A model generated the notes under the pieces. The model was not told the DNA's origin and did no database searches. It saw only the letters and a list, made by a program, of their open reading frames with translations. DNA of 64,000 nucleotides, from positions 1 to 64,000 of the forward strand of contig JAHEKY010000006.1 of the NCBI GenBank assembly GCA_024644465.1, given 5' to 3'. Positions 1 through 9,171 of this stretch are shown in pieces; positions within the stretch are counted from its first letter, which is position 1; every line of letters begins with the position of its first letter. The position numbers were made by a program, and so were the translations under genes. This DNA is from Ilumatobacteraceae bacterium. GTDB lineage: Bacteria; Actinomycetota; Acidimicrobiia; Acidimicrobiales; Ilumatobacteraceae.

Positions 1-38
1 CTCGATTCACGTCGGACTTCCTCGAAGCGACCCGATGC

Positions 39-836
39 ATGATCGGCGACTGGGACAGCCAGATCGACGAGAAGGACCTGGTCCGCTCGTGCCCGAATCG
101 AACCCTGTCCGAGGCGATCGAGTGTCTGTACGCAGCCGAGCGTCGCGCCGGCGAAACGCTGACCTTCGTCAAGGAGAACCACACTCACCTGATCGTGCCG
201 TTCATCCTGGCGAACTGGCCGGGATCGAAGTTCGTCCATGTGGTTCGCGACCCTCGTGACATGGTTGCGAGCTGGATCACGGCGACGAACACCAAGGGCG
301 GCGTCTCACGGGCCGTCAATACCTGGCTCGACGACCAGGCGGCGACGCTCGCCGTCGCGTCGCAACTGTCCTCCGCCGGGCTCGTGGTGCGACTCCGCTA
401 CGAGGATCTCATCAGGCAGCCCGAAGCGGCACTCGAAGCCGTCTGTGGCCATCTCGCCCTCGGGTTCGAACCCCGAATGCTGGAGTCGCACCGCGATCCG
501 CGCACGAGGAGAAACGCCGAGCGGGTGGCCGACTGGCAGAACCTCGCCCGGCCCGTGCTGCGAGCGAATTCCGGCCGGTTCCGAACCGTCCTGACCGATT
601 CCGAAGTGAGATACATCGAGCTGCTGGCGTGGCGCCAGATGCGGATCTTCGAATACGACCTCGTCACCGACGCCGACCGGCTGCCGCCAGAGGACGCCGA
701 TCGTGAGATCGTTCGGTTGGAGGACGCAATGGCCCGCCGTCACAGTCCCGAGATCGTCAACCCCGCCGAAGTCGGAGTTCGAGGTCAACGAGACGCGCTC
801 ATCGCTCGGATCACCTCGGGAGTCGCGACCTCGTGA
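39..836 (+). CDS. Sulfotransferase family protein (probably 5'-truncated by the window edge)
   Basis: FVHVVRDPRDMVASW and RLRYEDLIRQPEAALEAVCGHL resemble sulfotransferase PAPS-binding motifs; its TGA overlaps the next gene's GTG (GTGA). Confidence 0.8.
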   Translation: MIGDWDSQIDEKDLVRSCPNRTLSEAIECLYAAERRAGETLTFVKENHTHLIVPFILANWPGSKFVHVVRDPRDMVASWITATNTKGGVSRAVNTWLDDQAATLAVASQLSSAGLVVRLRYEDLIRQPEAALEAVCGHLALGFEPRMLESHRDPRTRRNAERVADWQNLARPVLRANSGRFRTVLTDSEVRYIELLAWRQMRIFEYDLVTDADRLPPEDADREIVRLEDAMARRHSPEIVNPAEVGVRGQRDALIARITSGVATS

Positions 837-1810
837 CGCTGTCGGCCGCATCTCCCGTGTACAGCGTCGTCGTTCCGATCTACGAGAGCGGCCCCGAACT
901 GGGTGACGTCGTCGCACGCCTCGTGACCGTCTTCGAAGAAGAGGTGCAGGAGCCATACGAGATCCTGCTCGTCGACGACGGCTCCGAGTCCGAGGACACG
1001 CGCGTCCTCTCCGCCGAACTCGCATGCATGCCGAACGTCGCGCTGTTTCGACTCACGCGCAACTTCGGCAAGCCTGGGGCGGTGATGTGTGGGCTGGCCA
1101 GGAGCCGAGGGGCGTGGATCGTGACGATCGACGACGACCTTCAGCAGCTTCCCGAAGACATCCCGAAACTCATCGCCCGACGGGATCACGACGTCGTGAC
1201 GGCGACACACGAACGCAAAGCGTTCTCGATCGGGAAACGGCTCACCGGTCGGGTCAAGAGCGCCTTCGACAAGGGTGTACTCGGGTACGCGGAGCCGTTG
1301 TCGGCGATGAAGCTGCTGCAGCGCCACGTGGTGGACTCGATGTTGGTCGTCGCGACCAACCGACCCTTCATCCCGGCGCTCATCCGAATGGTCACCGACG
1401 ACGTGGTCGCGGTCAAGACCGTTCATCAACCGTCGGCGTACCCCGCATCTCGGTATACCTTCCGCACCCGCTGGCGGCAGTTCTCGAACCTGTTCTTCGG
1501 GAATTCGATCTTCACGATGCTGGCGTTCACCTGGCTCGGCCTCGCTCTGGTCGTGCTCGGTGGCGCGAGCGCCGTCGCGGCAGCGGCGCTGGAGCTGCTC
1601 GGAAACGGCCCCGGTGCCCTGTGGAACCCTGCAGCCGCAGCAGTGTTCTTCGTCGGCGGATTGAACCTGATGGCGATCGGACTCGGCGGGCAGTACTTCA
1701 TCCGAATTCTCGATGTCAGCACGAACAAGCCCCCGTACATCGTCCGCGAGGCCGTGGGTGTCTGCGACGCGCACGAACGGACGAGCGGTGCCGGCGAAAC
1801 CGATGGGTGA
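833..1810 (+). CDS. Family 2 glycosyltransferase (ArnC/DPM-like) with C-terminal TM helices
   Basis: SVVVPIYESG, LLVDDGSESEDT, RNFGKPGAVMCGL, TIDDDLQQLPEDI; two hydrophobic C-terminal segments. Confidence 0.9.
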   Translation: MTLSAASPVYSVVVPIYESGPELGDVVARLVTVFEEEVQEPYEILLVDDGSESEDTRVLSAELACMPNVALFRLTRNFGKPGAVMCGLARSRGAWIVTIDDDLQQLPEDIPKLIARRDHDVVTATHERKAFSIGKRLTGRVKSAFDKGVLGYAEPLSAMKLLQRHVVDSMLVVATNRPFIPALIRMVTDDVVAVKTVHQPSAYPASRYTFRTRWRQFSNLFFGNSIFTMLAFTWLGLALVVLGGASAVAAAALELLGNGPGALWNPAAAAVFFVGGLNLMAIGLGGQYFIRILDVSTNKPPYIVREAVGVCDAHERTSGAGETDG

Positions 1811-2876
1811 TCTCGAGACGACGCTGGCGCGGTGGCTGGGAGCGTCGTGCAGCCTCACGTTCGGTCGTGCGAGTACGGGGCTCTACGCCCTCTTCCGCTC
1901 GCTGGCGGCAAAGGGCCCCGGCGGTGAGGTCCTCATCCCCGAGCTCTGTTGCGAGACGATCGCACCGACGGCGTACTACGCGGGCCTCACGCCGGTGATG
2001 GTCGACGTCGACCCGGAGACGCTCGGCCCGTCCGTTCACGCGGTCGCCGCGAGCATCTCGCCGCGGACACGAGCGCTCCTGCTCATCTATGTCTTCGGAA
2101 TCCCGTTCGACATCCGGCCGTTCCTGGCGATGGGCACCGAGCACGACTTCCTCGTGATCGAGGACATCGCCCAAGGGGTCGGAGGCGAATTCGACGGCGA
2201 GCCACTCGGATCGCGCGGCGATGCCGCGTTGCTGAGCTTCGGGCCCGGCAAGATCCTGCACGGCGGCGGGGGAGCGCTCGTTCTTCGAGACGGCGGGCCG
2301 ACGGCGTCGGCCCTTCCGGCCATCCGCGCCGAGATCGATGCTCGACCGCAGGCCGGCTCCTTCGACCGGCTGGCCCTGAGCTTCCGGAACCTGACCCATG
2401 GGTTGGCAGGGTTGTCTCGCAGCGACCCTCGCATCGACGTCTCGTCGGCGTTCCGGTCGCTCTTGCCGCACTACGAGCGAGTCATGGTCCGGCCTCGAAC
2501 GGCGCTGGACGCCGACTCGATCATCTCTCAGATCCACCGTATCGAGGAGGACCGAGGCCGCCGATTTGCGCGGTACCTGACCTATCGCGATCGTCTCGAT
2601 GGGACCGGCTGGCGCATCCTCGACCTGCCCGACACCGCGATGTGCTGGCGGGTCTGCCTGGTCGCGCCCGATGCGACCACCGCGCTTGATGCATCCGCGC
2701 GACTGCTCGCCAGCGGGTTGCCGGCATCGAATCACTACTTCCCCGTCGGTCTGCTCGTCGATGGTACGAGCGGGGCGGTCGCGAGTGACCTCGGACACCG
2801 CCTGCTCAACCTGTGGGTGGACGAAAGTGTGACCGATGAGGAGATCGAACGAACCACCGAACTGTTGGTGGCCTGA
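1803..2876 (+). CDS. DegT/DnrJ/EryC1/StrS-type PLP aminotransferase
   Basis: FGRASTGLYALF, LLIYVFGIPFDI, VIEDIAQGVGGEFDG, LLSFGPGKILHGGGGAL (PLP lysine). Internal ATG at 1803 chosen because it overlaps the GT2 stop. Confidence 0.85.
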   Translation: MGDLETTLARWLGASCSLTFGRASTGLYALFRSLAAKGPGGEVLIPELCCETIAPTAYYAGLTPVMVDVDPETLGPSVHAVAASISPRTRALLLIYVFGIPFDIRPFLAMGTEHDFLVIEDIAQGVGGEFDGEPLGSRGDAALLSFGPGKILHGGGGALVLRDGGPTASALPAIRAEIDARPQAGSFDRLALSFRNLTHGLAGLSRSDPRIDVSSAFRSLLPHYERVMVRPRTALDADSIISQIHRIEEDRGRRFARYLTYRDRLDGTGWRILDLPDTAMCWRVCLVAPDATTALDASARLLASGLPASNHYFPVGLLVDGTSGAVASDLGHRLLNLWVDESVTDEEIERTTELLVA

Positions 2877-4051
2877 TGAGGTCGCAGCTGCTGCTCACCG
2901 GCGTCGGCAGATCTGGCACCACCCTCGCCGAGAAGGTGCTTCACGCACACACCGAGATCTGCATGGGCTCGCAGCCCTTCCCCGATCTTTTCCTCAGGGC
3001 GAAGGAGGCATACCTGGCTGACCGCGGGGTGGTCCGACCGAACCCCATCGGCACTCGTTTCCTGGAGGCGGACGGCACGATCGAGGAGCTCGCGGCGTTC
3101 CTCGATCATGACGAGTGGAGCAGCTCGCGCCTGGATGACCTGTTCGATGCCATGGCCGCGAACGACGGGCAGTACACGAAGGTCCTCGTCGGGGCCCGAG
3201 GCGCGGTGCGGCCGGGGCGCTTCTTCGATGTCTACTCGCAACTGCTCACGGCGCTCGCCGTTCGACTCGGTCGCCAGGACGCAGCGTGGGTCGGCTCCAA
3301 AGAGGCGTCGTTCGAGGAGCTCGCAGCGATCATTCTCGACCGCGGCGGCGCAGCAGTGATCATGCTTCGTGACCCTCGAGACGTACTGACGTCCTTCCAC
3401 CATGGTCGGGGCCGCGAGTTCGCTGGGGCAACTCGTCCGACCCTGTTCATCCTGCGGCAGTGGCGCAAGAGCGTTGCGTTCACGATCCACCTGCTCGGCC
3501 ACCCGCGGTTCGTGGCCGTTCGATACGAGGATCTCGTGTCTCGCCCCGCCGAGGTCGTACGGCAGCTGGCGGGTCGTCTCGCGATGCAATGTTGCGGGCT
3601 CGAAGAACTCGGTGACGTCGTGCGTGATCAGACCGGCGAGGTCTGGACGGGCAACTCGTCGTTCGAACGCCACCGTGGATTGAGCACGAACCCGGTCGGG
3701 CGGTGGAGGCAGCACCTCGACTCAGCCACCGCGACGTATGTCGACGCAGTCTGCGGGCCGGAACTTCGCGCGCTCGGCTACCCGGCCGAACAGCTCACTG
3801 ATGCGCAACGGTCCGCAGCGATTCGGAGCTTCCGGGAGCCGGTGGTCGTGAGCCATCGGCGGTTCTCGTCGGACTACAGCACGAGTCGCGACAACGTCGA
3901 GGCCGAGCTACGACGCCTGAGCCTTCTCCGACAATCGACGGCGAACGTCGATCTGTCGAGGTGGTTCATCTTCCCCGAGGTGTTCGAGACCCTCGGAGAT
4001 GTCGGTCGAACGCCGATCTTCGTCGACGCGCACGCCATCGGGGGAGAGTGA
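2876..4051 (+). CDS. Sulfotransferase family protein
   Basis: LLLTGVGRSGTTLAEKVLHAHTEI (5'-PSB-like loop), VIMLRDPRDVLTSF; start overlaps upstream stop (TGATG). Confidence 0.85.
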   Translation: MRSQLLLTGVGRSGTTLAEKVLHAHTEICMGSQPFPDLFLRAKEAYLADRGVVRPNPIGTRFLEADGTIEELAAFLDHDEWSSSRLDDLFDAMAANDGQYTKVLVGARGAVRPGRFFDVYSQLLTALAVRLGRQDAAWVGSKEASFEELAAIILDRGGAAVIMLRDPRDVLTSFHHGRGREFAGATRPTLFILRQWRKSVAFTIHLLGHPRFVAVRYEDLVSRPAEVVRQLAGRLAMQCCGLEELGDVVRDQTGEVWTGNSSFERHRGLSTNPVGRWRQHLDSATATYVDAVCGPELRALGYPAEQLTDAQRSAAIRSFREPVVVSHRRFSSDYSTSRDNVEAELRRLSLLRQSTANVDLSRWFIFPEVFETLGDVGRTPIFVDAHAIGGE

Positions 4052-4096
4052 CGAAACGGAACAGCCTCGGGTGGGACCGTGGCGGCGACGGCGATG

Positions 4097-5263
4097 TCAG
4101 CCGACGTAGAACTCATGAATGGCGGCCGCGACGCGCTGTGCCTCACGGAAGCCGAAGTACATCGGCAGGCGAACCAGTCGGTCAGCCTCCCTCGATGTGT
4201 GTGCGTCGATCCCGCTGAATCGCCCGAACTTGAGACCTGCTGGTGAACTGTGCAGCGGGAGGTAGTGGGTCGTGGCGTGGATCTTGCGATGGGCCAGGTG
4301 ATCGAGCAGCGCGGCGCGCTCCGCTTCATCGGACGCCTTCATCCAGAAGAGGTGCCCGTTGTGCGTTCGGTCCCGTGGTTCGGCGATCTCGATTCGCCCC
4401 GCTCGCGCGAGGGGCGAGAGGGCTGACTCGTACTCGCTCCAGCTGCGCAGCCGGTCTCGGGTGATCATGTCTCCTGCTTCGAGCTGGGCGAGCAGGAACG
4501 CCGCCGCGAGTTCACCGGCAACGTACGAGGAGCCGATGTCCTGCCAGCGGTACTGGCTGAGCTCACCCCGCTGGAACCGCGCCCGGTCGGTTCCCTTCTC
4601 GACGATGATCTCTGCTCGTTCGACGAATCGTGGATCCTTGATGAGCAACGCCCCACCCTCGCCACACTGGACGTTCTTCGTCTCGTGGAAGCTGAAACAG
4701 CCGAAATCGCCGATGCGACCGCACGGCACGCCGTCGGCTTCGGAAAAGATCGCGTGCGCGGCGTCTTCGACCACCAGCAGCTCGTGTTGATCCGCGATCG
4801 TGGCGAGAGAGGTCATGTCACAGGACACACCGCCGTAGTGCACCACCGCGAGCACCCTGGTCCGTGGCGTCACCGCGTCGGCCACTGCGGAAGCATCGAT
4901 GTTCATCGTGAGCGGGTCGACGTCGACGAAGACGAGCCTGGCGCCGCACCGCGCGAACGCTGTCGCTGTGGATGGGAACGTGAACGAGGGCAGAATCACC
5001 TCGTCGCCGGGCCCGAGGTCGCACAGCAGGGCAGCAAGCTCAAGCGCGTGCGTTCCCGAAGTGGTCAGCAGAGCTGCGGGCACGCCGAATCGCTCGGCGA
5101 GCCATGAGTTGCACCGATGCCCGAACGGGCCGATGCCCGCGAACTTGCGACGCTCGAAGACTGCCTCGATGTTCGCTCGTTCAGTGCCGACGATCGCAGG
5201 GCGGTTGAAGGGAACGAAGTCGGGGTCGCCGAGGCGCGGGTCCGAGAACGAGTGCGGTTTCAA
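4097..5263 (-). CDS. WecE/RffA-like dTDP-4-oxo-6-deoxyhexose aminotransferase
   Basis: TTSGTHALELAALL, DEVILPSFTFPSTATAF, VVEDAAHAIFSE, CFSFHETKNVQCGEGGALL; TTG start overlaps upstream stop. Confidence 0.88.
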   Translation of the reverse strand: MKPHSFSDPRLGDPDFVPFNRPAIVGTERANIEAVFERRKFAGIGPFGHRCNSWLAERFGVPAALLTTSGTHALELAALLCDLGPGDEVILPSFTFPSTATAFARCGARLVFVDVDPLTMNIDASAVADAVTPRTRVLAVVHYGGVSCDMTSLATIADQHELLVVEDAAHAIFSEADGVPCGRIGDFGCFSFHETKNVQCGEGGALLIKDPRFVERAEIIVEKGTDRARFQRGELSQYRWQDIGSSYVAGELAAAFLLAQLEAGDMITRDRLRSWSEYESALSPLARAGRIEIAEPRDRTHNGHLFWMKASDEAERAALLDHLAHRKIHATTHYLPLHSSPAGLKFGRFSGIDAHTSREADRLVRLPMYFGFREAQRVAAAIHEFYVG

Positions 5264-5742
5264 GCGGCCGAACTCGAATCGCCGGCACGGTCATCGCGAT
5301 ACGCGGCGATCACCGAGAACGGCTCGACGTGCTCGCCTCCGGTGATGACATGGCCATCGTGAGCCAGCCACGCATGAAAGACAGGCGCACCGTCGACCCT
5401 CTTTCGGACCCCGAACGCAATGGTCGAGCCGCAACCCCTCCGGCGCATCATCAGGCGTCCTGCGAGGGCCTGCGCAAGACACCGGTCAGGATGGCGCGCG
5501 GCGACCCGTCGCATCGATCTCCTGACGACTTCGGCGTCGTGAATGAGCGGTCGGGTGGGTAGGTCGCGTGTCGCCGGATGGTCGGCCGCTGGTCGACCAA
5601 TGACACGCTCGAACCGGCGGAAGGGAACGACCTTCAGCGCCACATTGAAATACCAGAACAGCAGAGTTGACTCGGCGAACACCCGTCGCCTCCGGAGGGT
5701 CCGCCGGACCATCACAACTCCGTCGCGGCCCACTCGATGCAT
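5260..5742 (-). CDS. Lasso-peptide-B2-type (transglutaminase-like cysteine protease) protein
   Basis: CLAQALAGRLMMRRRGCGSTIAFGVRKR...FHAWLAHDGHVITGG matches the Cys/His/Asp arrangement of B2 (McjB C-terminal type) proteases. Confidence 0.82.
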   Translation of the reverse strand: MHRVGRDGVVMVRRTLRRRRVFAESTLLFWYFNVALKVVPFRRFERVIGRPAADHPATRDLPTRPLIHDAEVVRRSMRRVAARHPDRCLAQALAGRLMMRRRGCGSTIAFGVRKRVDGAPVFHAWLAHDGHVITGGEHVEPFSVIAAYRDDRAGDSSSAA

Positions 5743-5761
5743 CGGCGTACAGGGTCCGTCG

Positions 5762-6100
5762 TCAAGCTGGCGTTTCGCCCAGCGTTTGTTCGAGGATGCC
5801 CTCGCGGACGAGGTCCTCGGTGAACTCGATCACGGTCGCAACGCACTCCTCGTGGCCGACATCGAACTCCTCCTCGATTCGGCCCACCACGACGCTCAGA
5901 GCCACCGGCTCGTCGGCGAGCGACCAGATTCGGGCGCCGACCTCGTTGAGTTCGTAGTAGGCGTCGCCGTCCGGGTCCAGCATCATCACATTCGTGCCGA
6001 GTTCGACATGGATGATGGAAGGCGATCGCTGAATGAATGTGTCCAAGCCGACAACCAACCGGGCACCGATCCTTTCAGAAAAGTCAGCCGATGCTATCAC
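5762..6100 (-). CDS. PqqD-family protein (RiPP recognition element, lasso B1-like)
   Basis: MMLDPDGDAYYELNEVGARIWSLADEPVALSVVVGRIEEEFDVGHEECVATVIEFTEDLVREGILE; adjacent to the B2 gene. Start uncertain (GTG at 6100 or TTG at 6058). Confidence 0.8.
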   Translation of the reverse strand: MIASADFSERIGARLVVGLDTFIQRSPSIIHVELGTNVMMLDPDGDAYYELNEVGARIWSLADEPVALSVVVGRIEEEFDVGHEECVATVIEFTEDLVREGILEQTLGETPA

Positions 6101-6232
6101 GGAACCATGTTCGCGCGCGGCGTCGCACCAGCTCAGAACTTGCGCTGTATCGAGATGGCCGCCGCAAGTCGCCCGCCCCCATCTGAGCGCAGGAATGCCC
6201 GATGACCTGCGATTCTGCGCGACGATGGGGAG

Positions 6233-6865
6233 ATGGCAACGGATGGAACGCTCAGCATCGTGATCGTCGGCGGCGGCACCCTCGGGATGAACCTGGGGGT
6301 ACGGATGGACGAAGTCGGCCACACGGTCAACTTCGCCGGCCGCAATCCGGTCAGCGAGAAGATGCTGCTGTCGCTGGCGGCCGTCGAGGGGTCGGTGTGT
6401 CACGAGTTGCCCGACGCGGCGAACGACGCCGACATGCTGGTGATCGCGGTGCCGTTCGACGCGGTGATCCCGACGCTGCAGGCGATCGGCGACATCGGCG
6501 ACGCGGTGGTCGTCGACGCGACGAACCCGGTGCTGCAGGGGCTCGGCGAGCGCTACACGAGCGGGCTCGACGTGATCGCCGAAGTGCTCCCGGAGGCGAC
6601 GCTGGTCAAGGCGTTCGACACGATCGGTGCGGAGACTGCGCAGCACCCGGTGATCGAGGGCAAGGGGATCTTCTTGCCGATCGCCGGCGATGCCGACGGC
6701 GCCGAGATGGTTCGCCGGGTGGCCGAAGAGATGGGGTTCGACGCGCGGGTCATCGGCGGCCGTCGGCAGGCCCACTTCCTCGAGGAGTTCGCCTGGCTCT
6801 GCATCCACATGGCCGTCAAGGTGAAGGTCGGCGCGGACTTCGGCTTCGCGGTGTTGAAGCGCTGA
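6233..6865 (+). CDS. NADPH-dependent F420 reductase-like / NAD(P)-binding oxidoreductase
   Basis: IVIVGGGTLGMNLGVRMDEVGHTVNFAGRNP Rossmann start; DMLVIAVPFDAV; VVVDATNPVL; VKAFDTIGAET. Confidence 0.82.
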   Translation: MATDGTLSIVIVGGGTLGMNLGVRMDEVGHTVNFAGRNPVSEKMLLSLAAVEGSVCHELPDAANDADMLVIAVPFDAVIPTLQAIGDIGDAVVVDATNPVLQGLGERYTSGLDVIAEVLPEATLVKAFDTIGAETAQHPVIEGKGIFLPIAGDADGAEMVRRVAEEMGFDARVIGGRRQAHFLEEFAWLCIHMAVKVKVGADFGFAVLKR

Positions 6866-6936
6866 CCCGCCTCGGCCGCGGCGCGGTGCCGACCGGCGGT
6901 GTCCGCTGGCGCCTGCCGGCGTCGGAGCCCGCGACG

Positions 6937-8571
6937 TCAGTCGATGTGGCGGACGCGTTGACCGTCGGCGACGTAGATCCGACCGTCGTTCGCGCGGGCG
7001 ATGCCGTTCGGTGCGACGAACCGGGCAACCGGACCGAGGCCATCGACCTCACCCGCGACGCCGGTACCGGCGAGCGTCGTGACGACGCGCGCCGGTGTGA
7101 TCTTCCTGACTCGGCGGTTCTCCTTGTCCGCGACGAAGAGCGTTCCGTCGGGCGCCGCGACCACGCCGAGGGGGAACTTGAATCTGGCGTTCGTGCCCGT
7201 CCCGTTGGCGAACCCCTCGGTCGAGCCGGCGAACGTCGTGACGACGCCTGCGGCGGTCACCTTGCGGATGCGGTGGTTCTCGATGTCGGCCACGAAGACG
7301 TCACCGGCCGGGCCGATCGTGACGCCTCCGGGCTGGTTGAACTGGGCGGCTGCGCCGGCCCCATCAGCGAAGCCGGCGGCGCCCGTACCGGCGAGTGTCG
7401 AGACGACACCGCCGGGGCTGATCGCTCGGATCCGGTGGTTGAACGTGTCGCCGACGTAGATCGTGCCGTCGTCGGCGACGGCGATGCCGGTCGGCGCGTT
7501 GAACTTCGCGCCGGCGATCGGGCCGTCGACGTGGTCCGCGTCGGAACCGGTGAGCGTCGTGACCGTGCCGTTCGGTGTGACCTTGCGGATGCGGTTGTTG
7601 CCGAAATCGGCGACGTAGATCGTGCCGTCTCCCGCCACGGCGACGCCGCGCGGCTGGTCGAACTGCGCGGCGGGCCCGGTGCCGTCGCTGGTGCCCGCCA
7701 CCCCTGAACCGGCGAGGGTCGTCACGGTGCCGTCGGCGGTGATGCGGCGCAGCACGTGCCCGCTCGTCTCGACGACGTAGACCGTTCCGTCCGGGCCGAC
7801 CGCGATGCCGTACGGATCGGCGAAGCTGACGCCGGCGACGTGTTCGCCGTCCGAGCCACCGAAGCCGCCGGAACCCGCGAGGGTGCTGACGACCGCCCGG
7901 AAGCACTTCCTGGACACTGCAGCGCGGTCGTCGTAGCCCTCGATGATCGACCCGGCGACTCCGGCGATGGTGCAGGCGTCGCCCGCACGCGGCACGCTCG
8001 CGGCGACCGCGGCGTTGACTTCGGCTTCGGTGAAGTAGCGGTCGTCGTGGTTGTGGTTCGCCCAGAACCCGGCGACGTCGAGCACGAGGTCGACCTGGTT
8101 GGCATTGTTGTAGATCCGGAACGAACCGGTGCCGGACAACCCGACCGTCGTCTCGTTGGGCGTCGGCCCGTGGCCGTCGAGCGGGTTCGCCGTCGCGGCC
8201 AGCGGTCGGGCTCCCTCTGGCCAGAACGTGAGGAAGCTCTCGCCGGTCGGCCCGACCCAGGTTGCGTTGATCGTGAGCGCCTCGGCGTCGGCGGGGATGT
8301 TGCATTCGCCGACCGCGCCGCGAGCGGCGACGGTGATCGTCTCGGCGGCGCCGAGCGGTGTGCCGCGCGGGCCGACCTGGAACGGCGGGCGGGTGTCCAT
8401 CAGCCGGCACGGCGCGTCGAACGGCCGATAGACGAGCCGGTCACCCGACGACAGCTCCGCGGATGCGAGGTGTTGCGTCACCGCGCCGATCACCGTGCCG
8501 GTGATCAGCAGTGCACCGACCGCACCGATCCTGCCCAGACGTGAGCGCATCCCCATCACAACCTCCCTCAT
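6937..8571 (-). CDS. Secreted NHL-repeat protein
   Basis: N-terminal hydrophobic signal and about six repeats of the form VTTLAGSG..G.DG.G..A.F..P.GIAV..DGTIYVAD..N.RIRK. Confidence 0.9.
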   Translation of the reverse strand: MREVVMGMRSRLGRIGAVGALLITGTVIGAVTQHLASAELSSGDRLVYRPFDAPCRLMDTRPPFQVGPRGTPLGAAETITVAARGAVGECNIPADAEALTINATWVGPTGESFLTFWPEGARPLAATANPLDGHGPTPNETTVGLSGTGSFRIYNNANQVDLVLDVAGFWANHNHDDRYFTEAEVNAAVAASVPRAGDACTIAGVAGSIIEGYDDRAAVSRKCFRAVVSTLAGSGGFGGSDGEHVAGVSFADPYGIAVGPDGTVYVVETSGHVLRRITADGTVTTLAGSGVAGTSDGTGPAAQFDQPRGVAVAGDGTIYVADFGNNRIRKVTPNGTVTTLTGSDADHVDGPIAGAKFNAPTGIAVADDGTIYVGDTFNHRIRAISPGGVVSTLAGTGAAGFADGAGAAAQFNQPGGVTIGPAGDVFVADIENHRIRKVTAAGVVTTFAGSTEGFANGTGTNARFKFPLGVVAAPDGTLFVADKENRRVRKITPARVVTTLAGTGVAGEVDGLGPVARFVAPNGIARANDGRIYVADGQRVRHID

Positions 8572-8646
8572 GGTCGTCGCCGCCGAGACGCGGCGAGTGC
8601 AGGCATGTTGTCACAGGACCCGGACGCGTGCTCCGGAGACGTGGGC

Positions 8647-9120
8647 TCAGGTGGTGACGAGGGGGTCGCGCTCGGTCCGCGCGGCGCGTTCGCGCAGCGA
8701 CCGGGGCACGACGGGCAGCAGCATGCCGAACGGCGCGGCGCTGTACAGGTGGTGGATGCGGTGCGCATCCGCGAGCCGGTCGAGCACCGCGACGTGGCGG
8801 GTACCGAACAGGCCGAACCGACGGTGGATGTAGACGTCGTGGACGAGCGCGTAGGCCGCGCCGTAGGCGGTGACGCCGATGCCGACCGGCACGAGCGCAC
8901 CGAACCCGTCCCAGTTGAACCCTGCGAAGAACCCGACGTTGACGATCGCCGCGAACGTGACCGGATACCAGTCGTTGGCCTCCCAGCGGCCGAGGCGCGC
9001 CTTGTGGTGGCTGCGGTGGAGGAACGCCCCGAAGCCGTGCATCACCCAGCGGTGCATCGCCGCGGTGAACGGCTCCATCAGCACGAATGCCACGACCGCG
9101 ATCACCACACCGGACCCCAC
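8647..9120 (-). CDS. crtZ: Beta-carotene hydroxylase / fatty acid hydroxylase superfamily (CrtZ-like)
   Basis: Histidine boxes HRWVMHG, HRSHH, HDVYIHRR, HRIHHLY; multiple hydrophobic segments. Confidence 0.85.
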   Translation of the reverse strand: MGSGVVIAVVAFVLMEPFTAAMHRWVMHGFGAFLHRSHHKARLGRWEANDWYPVTFAAIVNVGFFAGFNWDGFGALVPVGIGVTAYGAAYALVHDVYIHRRFGLFGTRHVAVLDRLADAHRIHHLYSAAPFGMLLPVVPRSLRERAARTERDPLVTT

Positions 9121-9171
9121 GAACCCGACGCTACCTGTTCCATCTGGTGCCAGGCACCAGCTGTAGACACT

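Noticed and set aside
5260-5742. Genuine transglutaminase
   Set aside because: Short size, motif spacing and the adjacent PqqD-like gene fit lasso B2-type proteases better.
6133-6345. 70-aa minus-strand ORF as RiPP precursor
   Set aside because: Largely antisense to the F420-reductase-like gene; no leader/core pattern.
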